NCBI GenBank assembly: GCA_902563835.1
Contig: CACEZB010000003.1
Location: forward strand, 1-64,000
Source: an uncultured SAR86 cluster bacterium
GTDB lineage: Bacteria; Pseudomonadota; Gammaproteobacteria; Magnimaribacterales; D2472
DNA: 64,000 bases
Direction of reading: 5' to 3'
Made by a program: the position numbers and the translations under genes. Under the pieces are notes generated by a model, which saw nothing but the letters and a program-made list of their open reading frames with translations, was not told the DNA's origin and made no database searches. Shown here in pieces: positions 1 through 9,013 of the stretch (positions are counted from its first letter, which is position 1; every line of letters begins with the position of its first letter).

Positions 1-1325
1 TTAAAGAAAAGATTTTATATGAGAAAGATAATCCAGACATACCGATGGCATCTTTTTTTTATACAGAATATATAGCTGATAGTGATAAAAATAGGCCAGT
101 AATGTTTAGTTTTAATGGCGGACCAGGCTCTGCATCATTATGGCTTCATATAGGAGCATTAGGCCCGAAAGTTGTTAAAGTACCAAGTGATGCTTCAGAT
201 GATGGATCGCCACCCTATAAAATGGTTGATAATAAATTATCACCTTTAAGCGATGCAGATTTAGTCTTTATAGATCCAATTGGTACTGGATATAGCAGGG
301 CGATTGGCTGTCATGACCCAAAAGAGTTTTGGGGAGTTAACGAAGATCCAAAAATTATTGCTGAATTTATAAGAAGATGGATTAATGATAATAAACGTTG
401 GAATTCTCCAAGATATATTTTAGGGGAAAGTTATGGCGGAATAAGAGGGCCATTATTAGTATCTGAATTAAGATCTGGAGATCTAACTCCAATCGAAATA
501 AATGGATTATTAATGGTTTCTCCAGCATCAGATTATCAATATCTAGTTTTTCATCCAGGCAATAACAGCCCACATTATGGATTTTTACCAACATATGCTG
601 CAACGGCCTTTTATCATGGAAAGGTAGATACAAATAAATCTTTAGATGAATTTTATAAAGATTCTAAAAGATTTAGCCTTAATGAATATGGACCAGGTTT
701 GTTAAAAGGTACAAGAATATCTAAGGAAGAGAAAGAAGACTTAATTAATAAATATTCATATTTTACTGGCTTAAGCAAAAGATTTGTTGAAGACTTTGAT
801 ATGAGAGTAGATGCACATAGTTTTAGAAAAGAACTTTTAAGAGATGAAGGCTTTTCTGTGGGTAGGGTTGATTCAAGATATAAAAAGCCTGATTATATGG
901 CAGGTGGTCAATATTCAGATACAGATGTAGGAAGCGAGGGTTTTATGACAGCATATGTGTCTATTCTGCATACCTGGTTTGCTGAAATCGGTGTTGATAT
1001 GAAAATGTTGTATCAAAGTGGTGATAACGATGTTTATTCAAACTGGAAACATCCCCAAAAATGGAAAGGTAATGATTTTGGATATGTTAATACAGTCCCA
1101 CATATTGCTCGTGCTCAAAAATACAATAAAGACTTTAAAGTTTATGTTTCTTGTGGTTTATACGATCTAGCTACCCCATGTTTTACAGCAGAAAACTTTA
1201 TGTATGATAACTCTGTAGATATGAATAGAGTTATATTTTCTGAATTTGAAGCTGGTCACATGATGTATAACCATCAACCTTCATTCAATAGATTTTTAAA
1301 AGAAGTTACTGACTTTATCAAATAA
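1..1325 (+). CDS. Serine carboxypeptidase, S10 family (5' end outside window)
   Basis: Secreted-type serine carboxypeptidase that removes C-terminal residues from peptides. The frame is open from the left edge of the window through the internal ATG at 45, and the upstream residues fit the family, so the gene starts outside. Counting from that ATG, the oxyanion-region motif NGGPGSAS lies near residues 24-31, the nucleophile Ser in GESYGG at 129, the catalytic Asp in the CGLYDLATP segment, and the catalytic His in FEAGHMMY near the C terminus, so the triad is complete. Signal peptide and N-terminal part cannot be seen. A strong AAGGAGAT site follows 10 bases later for the next gene, suggesting co-transcription. 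Family call is firm; the substrate is not known. Confidence 0.92.
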   Translation, partial: KEKILYEKDNPDIPMASFFYTEYIADSDKNRPVMFSFNGGPGSASLWLHIGALGPKVVKVPSDASDDGSPPYKMVDNKLSPLSDADLVFIDPIGTGYSRAIGCHDPKEFWGVNEDPKIIAEFIRRWINDNKRWNSPRYILGESYGGIRGPLLVSELRSGDLTPIEINGLLMVSPASDYQYLVFHPGNNSPHYGFLPTYAATAFYHGKVDTNKSLDEFYKDSKRFSLNEYGPGLLKGTRISKEEKEDLINKYSYFTGLSKRFVEDFDMRVDAHSFRKELLRDEGFSVGRVDSRYKKPDYMAGGQYSDTDVGSEGFMTAYVSILHTWFAEIGVDMKMLYQSGDNDVYSNWKHPQKWKGNDFGYVNTVPHIARAQKYNKDFKVYVSCGLYDLATPCFTAENFMYDNSVDMNRVIFSEFEAGHMMYNHQPSFNRFLKEVTDFIK

Positions 1326-1335
1326 GGAGATAATT

Positions 1336-1641
1336 ATGAAAAACTTAGTAATTGTTTCATTTCCTGCCAAAGAAGGGATGATGGAAGAACTTAAAGAGAC
1401 TATGAAAGCGGCATTACCAGATACTAGAGCTTTCGAAGGTTGTATATCTGTTGATACATATATAGAAGATGCAACAAACACAATTCATTTAATAGAAGAT
1501 TGGGAAACACTTGATAATCAAGCAGCTTATCTTAATTGGCGTATTGAAACAGGTTTATTAGGAGTTTTAGAGCCTTTATTAGATGGTGGAGCGGCAGGAC
1601 TTAAAGCGATAGTATGCGGCCCCAAAGACCCTAATATTTAA
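1336..1641 (+). CDS. Putative quinol monooxygenase, ABM domain
   Basis: A 101-residue single-domain protein with the antibiotic-biosynthesis-monooxygenase (dimeric alpha/beta ferredoxin-like) pattern: an N-terminal beta strand (LVIVSFPAKEG), a helix, a conserved small-residue turn (TRAFEGCISVDTYIE), and a strand ending in EDWE followed by a helix. Family members act on quinols without cofactor or serve as detoxifying or unknown-function enzymes. The start has a strong Shine-Dalgarno sequence (AAGGAGAT). It follows the carboxypeptidase by 10 bases, so the two are probably one transcript. The substrate cannot be read from sequence. Confidence 0.8.
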   Translation: MKNLVIVSFPAKEGMMEELKETMKAALPDTRAFEGCISVDTYIEDATNTIHLIEDWETLDNQAAYLNWRIETGLLGVLEPLLDGGAAGLKAIVCGPKDPNI

Positions 1642-1709
1642 TATAGTAATAATTATTGTTGATTTTAAGAGATTATTATATGATATGTAGTTCATAACGG
1701 GGGATAAGA

Positions 1710-2144
1710 ATGATAGATATGTACAAAATCATAAAGAATAAAAGCATGCTTGCATTAACAGTGCTAATTACTACAAGTTGTGCCTTAACTGTTCCTGTCT
1801 ATGAAGAACCTTCTAACAAAAGACTGCATTTTCCATATGAGCCTGAATCATTAAATTGTATACAACTATCTGAACAAGTAATTAGAGTTCAAAATGTATT
1901 ATCAGATATTGCAAGCAGGGTAACAGAAGAAGCAGATAGAAGTACCGCATCATTTTCTGCTGGCATATCCACTAATAACCCTAAACGTGGATCTAATTTC
2001 ATTGGTTTAAAATCTAGTGCAGTTGACCCAACAGTTCTAGAATTCCAAGAAGGATTACTCTTACTAGAAGAGTTGCAAACTCTTTTAGTTGATAAATGCT
2101 CCGGCGGTGACCCTTGGTCAGATCAACCGTCCTCAAAAGGCTAA
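1710..2144 (+). CDS. Small exported protein of unknown function, possible lipoprotein
   Basis: 144 residues, family not recognised. The N terminus has lysines followed by a hydrophobic run and the sequence LITTSC at about residues 20-25, which resembles a lipobox but has Thr rather than Leu/Val/Ile at -3, so lipidation is uncertain. The mature part has two further cysteines (near residues 50 and 130) that could form a disulfide, helical stretches rich in Leu/Glu, and a small-residue middle segment (SASFSAGIS). A GGGGGAT purine stretch just ahead of the ATG supports this start; a second ATG four codons in is possible. Confidence 0.55.
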   Translation: MIDMYKIIKNKSMLALTVLITTSCALTVPVYEEPSNKRLHFPYEPESLNCIQLSEQVIRVQNVLSDIASRVTEEADRSTASFSAGISTNNPKRGSNFIGLKSSAVDPTVLEFQEGLLLLEELQTLLVDKCSGGDPWSDQPSSKG

Positions 2145-2286
2145 TCTATATCATTTATACAAAAGGGCATATCGAATAAACGTATACATATTACTTCGCA
2201 TAATATATATTATGTTAAATAATATAATATTTAATATTATTGATGATAATACTATAAACACTTAATTTAGTTTAAAATATGCGCTT

Positions 2287-2505
2287 ATGTCAAAAGAAGA
2301 TCAACTAGAATTTGAAGGAGAAGTAATAGAAACTCTCCCAAATACTAAATTTAAAGTTAAATTAGAGAATGATCATATTATCACTGCTCATATATCAGGA
2401 AAAATGAGAAAACATTACATCAGAATACTTACTGGTGATAAAGTTAAAGTTGAAATGACTCCATACGATCTAAGTGTTGGCAGAATAACTTTTAGAGGCC
2501 GATAA
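2287..2505 (+). CDS. infA: Translation initiation factor IF-1
   Basis: 72 residues, the same length as E. coli IF-1, and alignable end to end without gaps ([52 protein letters not shown]). It is a single OB-fold protein that binds the 30S A site during initiation. It converges with clpA, as in E. coli. The 142 bases upstream are about 85% A+T and contain several TATAAT-like words; the promoter is likely there but cannot be pinned down. No Shine-Dalgarno sequence is visible before the ATG. Confidence 0.97.
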   Translation: MSKEDQLEFEGEVIETLPNTKFKVKLENDHIITAHISGKMRKHYIRILTGDKVKVEMTPYDLSVGRITFRGR

Positions 2506-2506
2506 T

Positions 2507-4747
2507 CTAAGCTTTTACCTTACTTTTACTATCTATAAATTTAAGCTTACCTTTTTCTATATCAAGTTTTATTAAACCACCACTTTTAAGATTTCCAAAT
2601 AATAATTTATCTACTAATGGTTTTTTAATATTTTGAGATATAAATCTTTCCATAGGTCTTGCGCCCATTTCCTTGTCATAACCATTTATAGCTATCCAAT
2701 TAATTACTTTGTTAGATACTACTATTTCAACATTTCGTTTATCTAATTGTGCTTGAAGTTTTGTTAAAAACTTATCAACTATTGAAAGGATTACTTCTTT
2801 ATTAAGATAATTGAACTGAATGGTTTCATCTAACCTATTTCTAAATTCAGGTGAGAAAAGTTTATTTAATGAATTCATTGCATCACTTTCATTTGTAGAA
2901 GTTGAGAATCCGATATTTCTTTTACTTAGTAATTCAGCTCCTATATTTGTTGTCATAATTAATATGACATTACGAAAATCAGATTTTCTTCCATTATTAT
3001 CTGTTAACACCCCTGCATCCATAACCTGAAGAAGGATGTTAAATATATCTGGATGAGCTTTTTCAATTTCATCTAATAAAAGGACACAATGTGGTGATTT
3101 AACAATTGCTTCTGTTAATAAGCCGCCTTGATCAAACCCCACATAACCTGGTGGCGCTCCAATTAGTCGTGATACTGTATGTCTTTCCATATACTCACTC
3201 ATATCAAATCTTATTAAATCAATGCCAAGAATTTCAGATAATTGCTTAGATATTTCTGTTTTACCAACACCAGTTGGGCCAGTGAATAAAAATGATCCTA
3301 TTGTTTTATTATCATCCCTAAGCCCTACCCTAGAAAGTTTAATTGCATTAGATAATGTTTCTACTGCTTTATCTTGACCAAAGATAACTCTTTTTAAGTC
3401 CTCTTCTAGTTTCTTCAAATCTTTTTTATCACTAATGGAGATTGATTGTTCAGGAATCTTAGTTATTTTTGATATGGTCATTTCAATGTGACCTTTATTA
3501 ACTTTTATAGGTTTTGTATTTTTTCTGTTTATATTTAACAAGGCACCTGTTTCATCGATAACGTCAATAGCTTTGTCTGGTAAGAATCTATCATTAATAT
3601 ATTTAGATGATAACTCTATTGCTGATTTAATAGATTCATCAGAATATTTAACGTCATGATAATTCTCATAGACATCTTTGATACCAAATAATATTTCTTC
3701 GCATTCATCAAAGTTAGGCTCTATTACATCTATTTTCTGAAATCTCCTTGATAGAGCTTGATTTTGATTAAATATTCCTCTGTATTCTTGAAATGTTGTT
3801 GAACCGATACACCTTATCTTCCCTTTTCCTAGTTCTGGTTTTAATAAATTAGATACATCTAGAGATCCACCCGATGCTGAGCCAGCACCAATAATTGTAT
3901 GTATTTCATCTATAAAAAGTATTGGTTTTTCTTTGGTTGATAAAAATTTAAGAACATCTTTTAAACGTTTCTCAAAATCACCTCTATATTTTGTTCCTGC
4001 TATCAATGCAGCTATATCTAATGAATAAATCACACTATCCTTAATAATTGATGGAACTTTTTTATTAGCAATTAAATAAGCCAGTCCCTCTGCTATAGCG
4101 GTCTTACCTACCCCAGACTCACCAACCAATAAAGGATTGTTCTTATTTCTTCTTGAAAGAATTTGAATTAATCGTTCAATCTCTTTATTTCTACCTATAA
4201 TCTTATCAATCTTTTTATCCGAAGCTAAATTATTAAGATCTATTAGATAATCATTTTCTTTGGAATCTTCGTTAGTTATATTGGATTTATCATTTTGTTC
4301 ATAATTATCTGAATTTACTTTTGGTTTTGAACCATGGGATAGGTATGTAACAACATCAAGTCTTGTTAATTTATATTTATTTAATAAAAAAACTGAATGG
4401 GATTCTTTTTCTGAAAATATTGCTACTAAAATATTAATAGGTTTTACAACACCTTTTCCGGATGATTGAATGTGGAATACCGATCTTTGAAGAACTCTTT
4501 GAAATCCTAATGTTGGTTGAACCGGTTTTTGTTGATCTACCTTAGGAACTATATTATTTTTTAAATGGTCATTTATATTATCTTTTAAGCTCTCTATATT
4601 GATTTCTTTAGTTTTAAAAAAATCTATAACATCAAAATCATTAAGAATCATTAATAATAAATGTTCAACAGTAATATATTGAATATTTGCCTCATGAGCT
4701 TTATCAAATAAGCTTGCTATTGATAATTCTAATTCTTTACTAAACAT
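2507..4747 (-). CDS. clpA: ATP-dependent Clp protease ATPase subunit ClpA
   Basis: 746 residues (E. coli 758). Order: Clp N domain (about 1-140), a short Asn/Asp-rich linker, AAA1 with Walker A GESGVGKT (209-216) and Walker B FIDEIH (about 278-283), and AAA2 with Walker A GPTGVGKT (490-497) and DEIEKAH. An IGF tripeptide near residue 607 sits where the ClpP-docking loop is expected. It unfolds substrates and feeds them to ClpP, and the adaptor ClpS is encoded directly upstream with one base between. clpP is not in the window. Confidence 0.97.
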   Translation of the reverse strand: MFSKELELSIASLFDKAHEANIQYITVEHLLLMILNDFDVIDFFKTKEINIESLKDNINDHLKNNIVPKVDQQKPVQPTLGFQRVLQRSVFHIQSSGKGVVKPINILVAIFSEKESHSVFLLNKYKLTRLDVVTYLSHGSKPKVNSDNYEQNDKSNITNEDSKENDYLIDLNNLASDKKIDKIIGRNKEIERLIQILSRRNKNNPLLVGESGVGKTAIAEGLAYLIANKKVPSIIKDSVIYSLDIAALIAGTKYRGDFEKRLKDVLKFLSTKEKPILFIDEIHTIIGAGSASGGSLDVSNLLKPELGKGKIRCIGSTTFQEYRGIFNQNQALSRRFQKIDVIEPNFDECEEILFGIKDVYENYHDVKYSDESIKSAIELSSKYINDRFLPDKAIDVIDETGALLNINRKNTKPIKVNKGHIEMTISKITKIPEQSISISDKKDLKKLEEDLKRVIFGQDKAVETLSNAIKLSRVGLRDDNKTIGSFLFTGPTGVGKTEISKQLSEILGIDLIRFDMSEYMERHTVSRLIGAPPGYVGFDQGGLLTEAIVKSPHCVLLLDEIEKAHPDIFNILLQVMDAGVLTDNNGRKSDFRNVILIMTTNIGAELLSKRNIGFSTSTNESDAMNSLNKLFSPEFRNRLDETIQFNYLNKEVILSIVDKFLTKLQAQLDKRNVEIVVSNKVINWIAINGYDKEMGARPMERFISQNIKKPLVDKLLFGNLKSGGLIKLDIEKGKLKFIDSKSKVKA

Positions 4748-4748
4748 A

Positions 4749-5087
4749 TTAATCTTCTAAAGGTTCTATTTCACTTAATAAAGGATGTCCATGATCTTTG
4801 GCCATAGTATTTACCTCATATGACATCACTTCAGCAATCTCTTTAGAAAATATACCACAAACACCCTTTCCTTTTGTATGAACAGTCATCATTATTTCGG
4901 TTGATTTTTGATGATTATGGCCAAATACTGTTTGTAAAACGAATACTACAAACTCCATTGGAGTGTAATCATCATTAATTAGAACTACTTGATATGAAGG
5001 TGGAAGTTTTGTTTCAGGATCTTTTTCTAGAACAACAGCGCCAATGTCGGAAGATGTTTCACCATTATCATTAGATAATCTATACAT
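4749..5087 (-). CDS. clpS: ClpA adaptor protein ClpS
   Basis: 112 residues. The family core is clear: PPSYQVVLINDDYTPMEFV, then HxxGxGVCG-like and FSKEIAE segments. ClpS recognises N-degron substrates and delivers them to the ClpA N domain. The ATG overlaps the icd stop (TAATG) and the stop is one base from clpA, so icd, clpS and clpA are very likely one translationally coupled operon. Confidence 0.96.
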   Translation of the reverse strand: MYRLSNDNGETSSDIGAVVLEKDPETKLPPSYQVVLINDDYTPMEFVVFVLQTVFGHNHQKSTEIMMTVHTKGKGVCGIFSKEIAEVMSYEVNTMAKDHGHPLLSEIEPLED

Positions 5088-6340
5088 TACATCCTTTTTA
5101 TCATTTCATCGGCAAATCCAGATGATGTAACTAAGTCAGCATTATCCATCATTCTTTCGAAATCATAAGTTACTTTCTTAGCTCCAATCGCTCTATCCAT
5201 AGATGAAATAATTAAATCTGCAGCTTCTGTCCAACCCATATGTCTTAACATCATTTCTGCAGAAAGAATTAAACTTCCTGGGTTAACTTTATTTTTACCT
5301 GCATATTTTGGAGCAGTTCCATGCGTTGCTTCAAATACTGCATAATCATCAGAAATATTAGCTCCAGGTGCAATACCAATACCTCCTACCATTGCAGCAA
5401 GTGCATCAGATATATAATCACCATTTAAGTTCATAGTTGCTATAACATCATATTCAGTTGGTCTTGTTAGAATTTGTTGCAAAAATGCATCACATATTAC
5501 GTCTTTGATTACAATTTTCTTTCCATTATTTGGATTTATTATTTCCTGCCATGGTCCATCATCAATTTCAATGCCGCCATAATCTTTTTTTGCAATTTCA
5601 TAACCCCAATCCCTAAAAGCACCTTCTGTGTACTTCATAATATTACCTTTATGAACTAAGGTTACAGAAGATCTATTATTGTCTATAGCATAATCAATAG
5701 CTTTTTTAACTAATCGCGAAGTACCTTCTTCAGATATAGGTTTGATACCTATACCAACATTTTTATCAAATCTAATTTTTTTTACTTTAAAATCTTTTTT
5801 TAGGGTTTTTACTAGATCTTTGGAAGCTGTAGAATTTCCTTCGAATTCAACACCACAATATATATCTTCAGAATTTTCTCTAAAAATAACCATATCAGTA
5901 TCTTGTGGTCTTTTTACTGGAGATGGAACTCCATTAAAATATCTTATTGGTCTCAGGCAAACATATAGATCTAATATTTGTCGAAGTGAAACATTAAGTG
6001 ATCTAATGCCACCACCAACTGGTGTTGTTAATGGTCCTTTTATGCTTATTACATATTCTTTAAGGGCTTCTATTGTTTCATCCGGCAACCAATCATCTTT
6101 TGAATAAACTTTTGTAGCTTTTTCGCCACAATAAACCTCCATCCATTCAATTTTTCTTTTACCATCGTATGCAATTTTTACTGCTTCGTTCACTACATTA
6201 ATCATGGGTGGTGTTATATCAACACCTATACCATCACCTTCAATAAAAGGAATTATAGGATTTGATGGGACATCTAACTTGCCGTTTTTATAAGAAATTT
6301 TATTACCTTTCTTTGGTATTTTGATGTTTTTATAAGTCAT
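5087..6340 (-). CDS. icd: Isocitrate dehydrogenase, NADP-dependent
   Basis: 417 residues (E. coli 416). It oxidises isocitrate to 2-oxoglutarate. The loop [13 protein letters not shown] carries Ser114, equivalent to E. coli Ser113, the AceK phosphorylation site and substrate ligand. [18 protein letters not shown] keeps the Lys-Tyr pair that selects NADP over NAD. Isocitrate lyase lies 2.7 kb away, so the two enzymes competing for isocitrate are near neighbours. Operon: first gene of icd-clpS-clpA, reading away from mnmA across a 90-base A+T-rich gap that must hold both promoters. Confidence 0.97.
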   Translation of the reverse strand: MTYKNIKIPKKGNKISYKNGKLDVPSNPIIPFIEGDGIGVDITPPMINVVNEAVKIAYDGKRKIEWMEVYCGEKATKVYSKDDWLPDETIEALKEYVISIKGPLTTPVGGGIRSLNVSLRQILDLYVCLRPIRYFNGVPSPVKRPQDTDMVIFRENSEDIYCGVEFEGNSTASKDLVKTLKKDFKVKKIRFDKNVGIGIKPISEEGTSRLVKKAIDYAIDNNRSSVTLVHKGNIMKYTEGAFRDWGYEIAKKDYGGIEIDDGPWQEIINPNNGKKIVIKDVICDAFLQQILTRPTEYDVIATMNLNGDYISDALAAMVGGIGIAPGANISDDYAVFEATHGTAPKYAGKNKVNPGSLILSAEMMLRHMGWTEAADLIISSMDRAIGAKKVTYDFERMMDNADLVTSSGFADEMIKRM

Positions 6341-6429
6341 ATAATATTAATAGATTAAATAAGTAGTTTGCAGTTAAAATCGGTGATAATTATACTCCTA
6401 AAATATTAAATATAGAATGTATTTGATTG

Positions 6430-7512
6430 ATGAAAAATATAAATAAAACAGTAGTTGTTGGTATGTCAGGTGGGGTTGATTCATCTGTTTCTGCATATTT
6501 ATTAAAAGAACAAGGGTATAAGGTTGTAGGTTTATTTATGCAAAACTGGCAAAGTGAACCTGGCGAAGTTTGTACATCTGAGATTGATTTTAAAGATGCT
6601 TCTGAAGTTTGTGATAAATTAGACATCCCTCTTCATAAAGCAAATTTTTCAAATGAATATTGGAATAATGTTTTTGAGGAATTTATCAAGGAACATAAAT
6701 TAGGCAGAACCCCTAACCCAGATGTATTGTGTAATAGAGAGATTAAATTTAAATCTTTTCTAAATTATGCATTAACTATCGGCGCTGATTATATTGCAAC
6801 TGGTCACTATGCAACATTAAAAAATAATGATGGAATGAAAATGTTGACCAGAGCAAAAGATAAAGACAAAGACCAAACTTACTTTTTACATGAAGTCAAA
6901 GATAAAGAATTTGAAAATTGTATTTTCCCATTAAGTAATTATCTAAAGTCTGAAGTCAGAGAAATTGCAAAAAACTTAAATTTATCAATATCGTCTAAAA
7001 AAGATTCAGTAGGCATATGTTTTATTGGTGAAAGAAACTTAAAGGATTTTTTGGGTAGATTCATACAATTAAAAAAAGGTCCTATCTATGATGAAACTAA
7101 TAATGAGATAGGAATACATAATGGCGCAACTTTATATACAAAGGGTCAAAGACAGGGACTTAATATTGGCGGGATTAAAGGTAAAGATGATTTGCCATGG
7201 TATGTATATAATAAAGATATTCAAAACAATTCATTGTATGTATGCCAAGGTATAAATAATCCGTTGCTTTTTAATAAAGGTCTTGAATGTGAAAAAATTT
7301 CATGGATAAATAACAAAGAAATTACATACCCATTTAACTGCTTTATACAAGTTAGACACCAACATACTCCAATTAGATGTACCATAGATTATGATGATAA
7401 ATTTATAATTAATTTTGATGAAGATATAAGAGGCGTTGCTGCAGGCCAATCTGCAGTTTTTTATGAAGATGAAGTATGCTTGGGTGGTGGAGTTATATCT
7501 AACACTCTGTAA
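6430..7512 (+). CDS. mnmA: tRNA-specific 2-thiouridylase MnmA
   Basis: 360 residues. It installs the 2-thio group of s2U34 in Lys, Glu and Gln tRNAs using sulfur relayed from TusE/IscS. The PP-loop SGGVDSS is at 13-19, the first catalytic Cys (NPDVLC) at 101 and the second (VGICFIG) at 197, both positioned as in E. coli. I take the ATG at 6430; an in-frame TTG directly before it is less likely. It is followed by purB 20 bases later, as in the E. coli mnmA-hflD-purB block, but hflD is absent. Confidence 0.96.
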   Translation: MKNINKTVVVGMSGGVDSSVSAYLLKEQGYKVVGLFMQNWQSEPGEVCTSEIDFKDASEVCDKLDIPLHKANFSNEYWNNVFEEFIKEHKLGRTPNPDVLCNREIKFKSFLNYALTIGADYIATGHYATLKNNDGMKMLTRAKDKDKDQTYFLHEVKDKEFENCIFPLSNYLKSEVREIAKNLNLSISSKKDSVGICFIGERNLKDFLGRFIQLKKGPIYDETNNEIGIHNGATLYTKGQRQGLNIGGIKGKDDLPWYVYNKDIQNNSLYVCQGINNPLLFNKGLECEKISWINNKEITYPFNCFIQVRHQHTPIRCTIDYDDKFIINFDEDIRGVAAGQSAVFYEDEVCLGGGVISNTL

Positions 7513-7532
7513 TTTAAAAATAATTATATTTA

Positions 7533-8894
7533 ATGATAAAATGTCGCATGAAATACGATCATAATAATATTTCTCCACTTGATAGCAGATATGCTAATAA
7601 AATTCCTGATATTAGAAATGCCTTCTCTGAACACGCATTAATTAAAACCAGATTTATAATTGAAATAAATTGGATATTATATTTATCTAATAAATATCCT
7701 AAGTATTTTAATAAATTAAATAAGAAATCAATCAATAAGATAATCAAATTCAGAGATAGTTTTGATGATAAAAGTGTTTTAAAAATAAAAAAAATTGAAA
7801 AAACAACCAACCATGATATTAAAGCTATTGAGTATTACATTAGAGATTTTTTTAAAGAAGATAAGTCTTTATTAAAATTAACTCATCTAATACATTTTGG
7901 GCTCACAAGTGAAGATGTTAATTCATTATCTTATGCACTAATGATTAAAAACGGGTTAAATATATATTTTGACGAAGTAAAGGGCTTTAATAAGACTATT
8001 AATACTCTAGCAATGAAATGGAATAATATTCCATTTCTTTCAAGAACTCATGGTCAAGCAGCCTCACCCTCCACTATTGGTAAAGAGATTAAAGTTTTTA
8101 GTTCAAGAATCGATAGAGAATTAAGAATTATAAAAAATATCACACCATTAGCTAAATTTAGCGGCGCTACCGGAAACTACCATACCTTCCATATAGCAAA
8201 TGATAAAATTAATTGGCCTTCTTTTAATAAAAGCTTTATTCAATCTTTTGGAATAAAACAAAATCCTGTAACTACACAAATTGAACCACATGATTGGATC
8301 GCCGAATCAATGCAATCTGTTAGCAGAATTAATAATATCTGCATTGATTTATGCCAGGATATATGGATATATATATCTAATGATATATTTGCATTAAAAT
8401 TAAACAAAAATGAGGTCGGCTCATCAACAATGCCTCATAAAGTAAATCCTATAGATTTCGAGAACGCTGAAGGCAATTTTGGAATTTCTAATTCATTAAA
8501 TGACTTCTTTGTTAATAAGCTTACCAAATCTAGATTACAAAGAGATTTGTCAGATAGTACAGTCCTAAGAAATATAGGTTTATCTTTTGGTTATTCATTG
8601 CTTGCTACTAGTTCAATCAACAAAGGTATAAATAAAATTACCCCAAATAGAAAAAATATTAATGAGGAGTTAGATCAGAATTGGGAAGTATTAACTGAAG
8701 CAGTTCAAACAGTCATGCGATATGAAGGCATTGAAGATGCTTATGAGCAATTGAAAGATCTATCCCGAGGTAATAAGTTAAATGAATCCATATATAAAGA
8801 TTTTGTCGCTAACTTAAAAATTTCAAATAAAGCTAAAGAAAAACTTATTAATTTAACTCCTTCAAAATATATAGGTTTGGCAAAAAAACTCTAA
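7533..8894 (+). CDS. purB: Adenylosuccinate lyase
   Basis: 453 residues (E. coli 456). It catalyses two fumarate-releasing steps of purine synthesis (SAICAR to AICAR, adenylosuccinate to AMP). The fumarase/aspartase superfamily signature GSSTMPHKVNPIDFENAEGN is intact, the catalytic TSEDVNSL region is present, and SRTHGQAAS carries the catalytic His. The start is ambiguous: ATG at 7533 or ATG at 7548, the latter giving a start (MKYDHNNISPLDSRY) closer in length to E. coli PurB. Neither has a Shine-Dalgarno sequence. Confidence 0.96.
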   Translation: MIKCRMKYDHNNISPLDSRYANKIPDIRNAFSEHALIKTRFIIEINWILYLSNKYPKYFNKLNKKSINKIIKFRDSFDDKSVLKIKKIEKTTNHDIKAIEYYIRDFFKEDKSLLKLTHLIHFGLTSEDVNSLSYALMIKNGLNIYFDEVKGFNKTINTLAMKWNNIPFLSRTHGQAASPSTIGKEIKVFSSRIDRELRIIKNITPLAKFSGATGNYHTFHIANDKINWPSFNKSFIQSFGIKQNPVTTQIEPHDWIAESMQSVSRINNICIDLCQDIWIYISNDIFALKLNKNEVGSSTMPHKVNPIDFENAEGNFGISNSLNDFFVNKLTKSRLQRDLSDSTVLRNIGLSFGYSLLATSSINKGINKITPNRKNINEELDQNWEVLTEAVQTVMRYEGIEDAYEQLKDLSRGNKLNESIYKDFVANLKISNKAKEKLINLTPSKYIGLAKKL

Positions 8895-8906
8895 ATCTAA
8901 TAATTT

Positions 8907-8923
8907 ATGTAGTTTAACTACAT
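8907..8923. repeat. 17-base palindrome upstream of isocitrate lyase
   Basis: ATGTAGTTTAACTACAT is a perfect inverted repeat (8 + 1 + 8). It is not followed by a T run on either strand, so it is not a normal terminator for purB. It lies about 40 bases upstream of the proposed -35 box of aceA and could be an operator half-turn site. No regulator can be named. Confidence 0.4.
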
Positions 8924-8959
8924 TAAAAAACCCATATTTACAGGGGATAATTATATATA

Positions 8960-8988
8960 TTGACATATATAATTTAATATTATTTACT
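8960..8988 (+). promoter_or_regulatory. Candidate sigma-70 promoter of aceA
   Basis: A consensus -35 TTGACA at 8960-8965 is followed after 17 bases by TTTACT (8983-8988, 4 of 6 to TATAAT). A transcript would start about 18-20 bases before the aceA ATG, whose GGGGGG Shine-Dalgarno tract is at about 9002-9007. The -10 match is modest, so this is a prediction. Confidence 0.4.
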
Positions 8989-9013
8989 TCACTACAAATA
9001 TGGGGGGCTTAAT

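Noticed and set aside
7300..7810. Minus-strand open frames of 83-92 codons inside mnmA and purB
   Set aside because: They lie wholly over well-identified genes and look like A+T-rich shadows with no family features.
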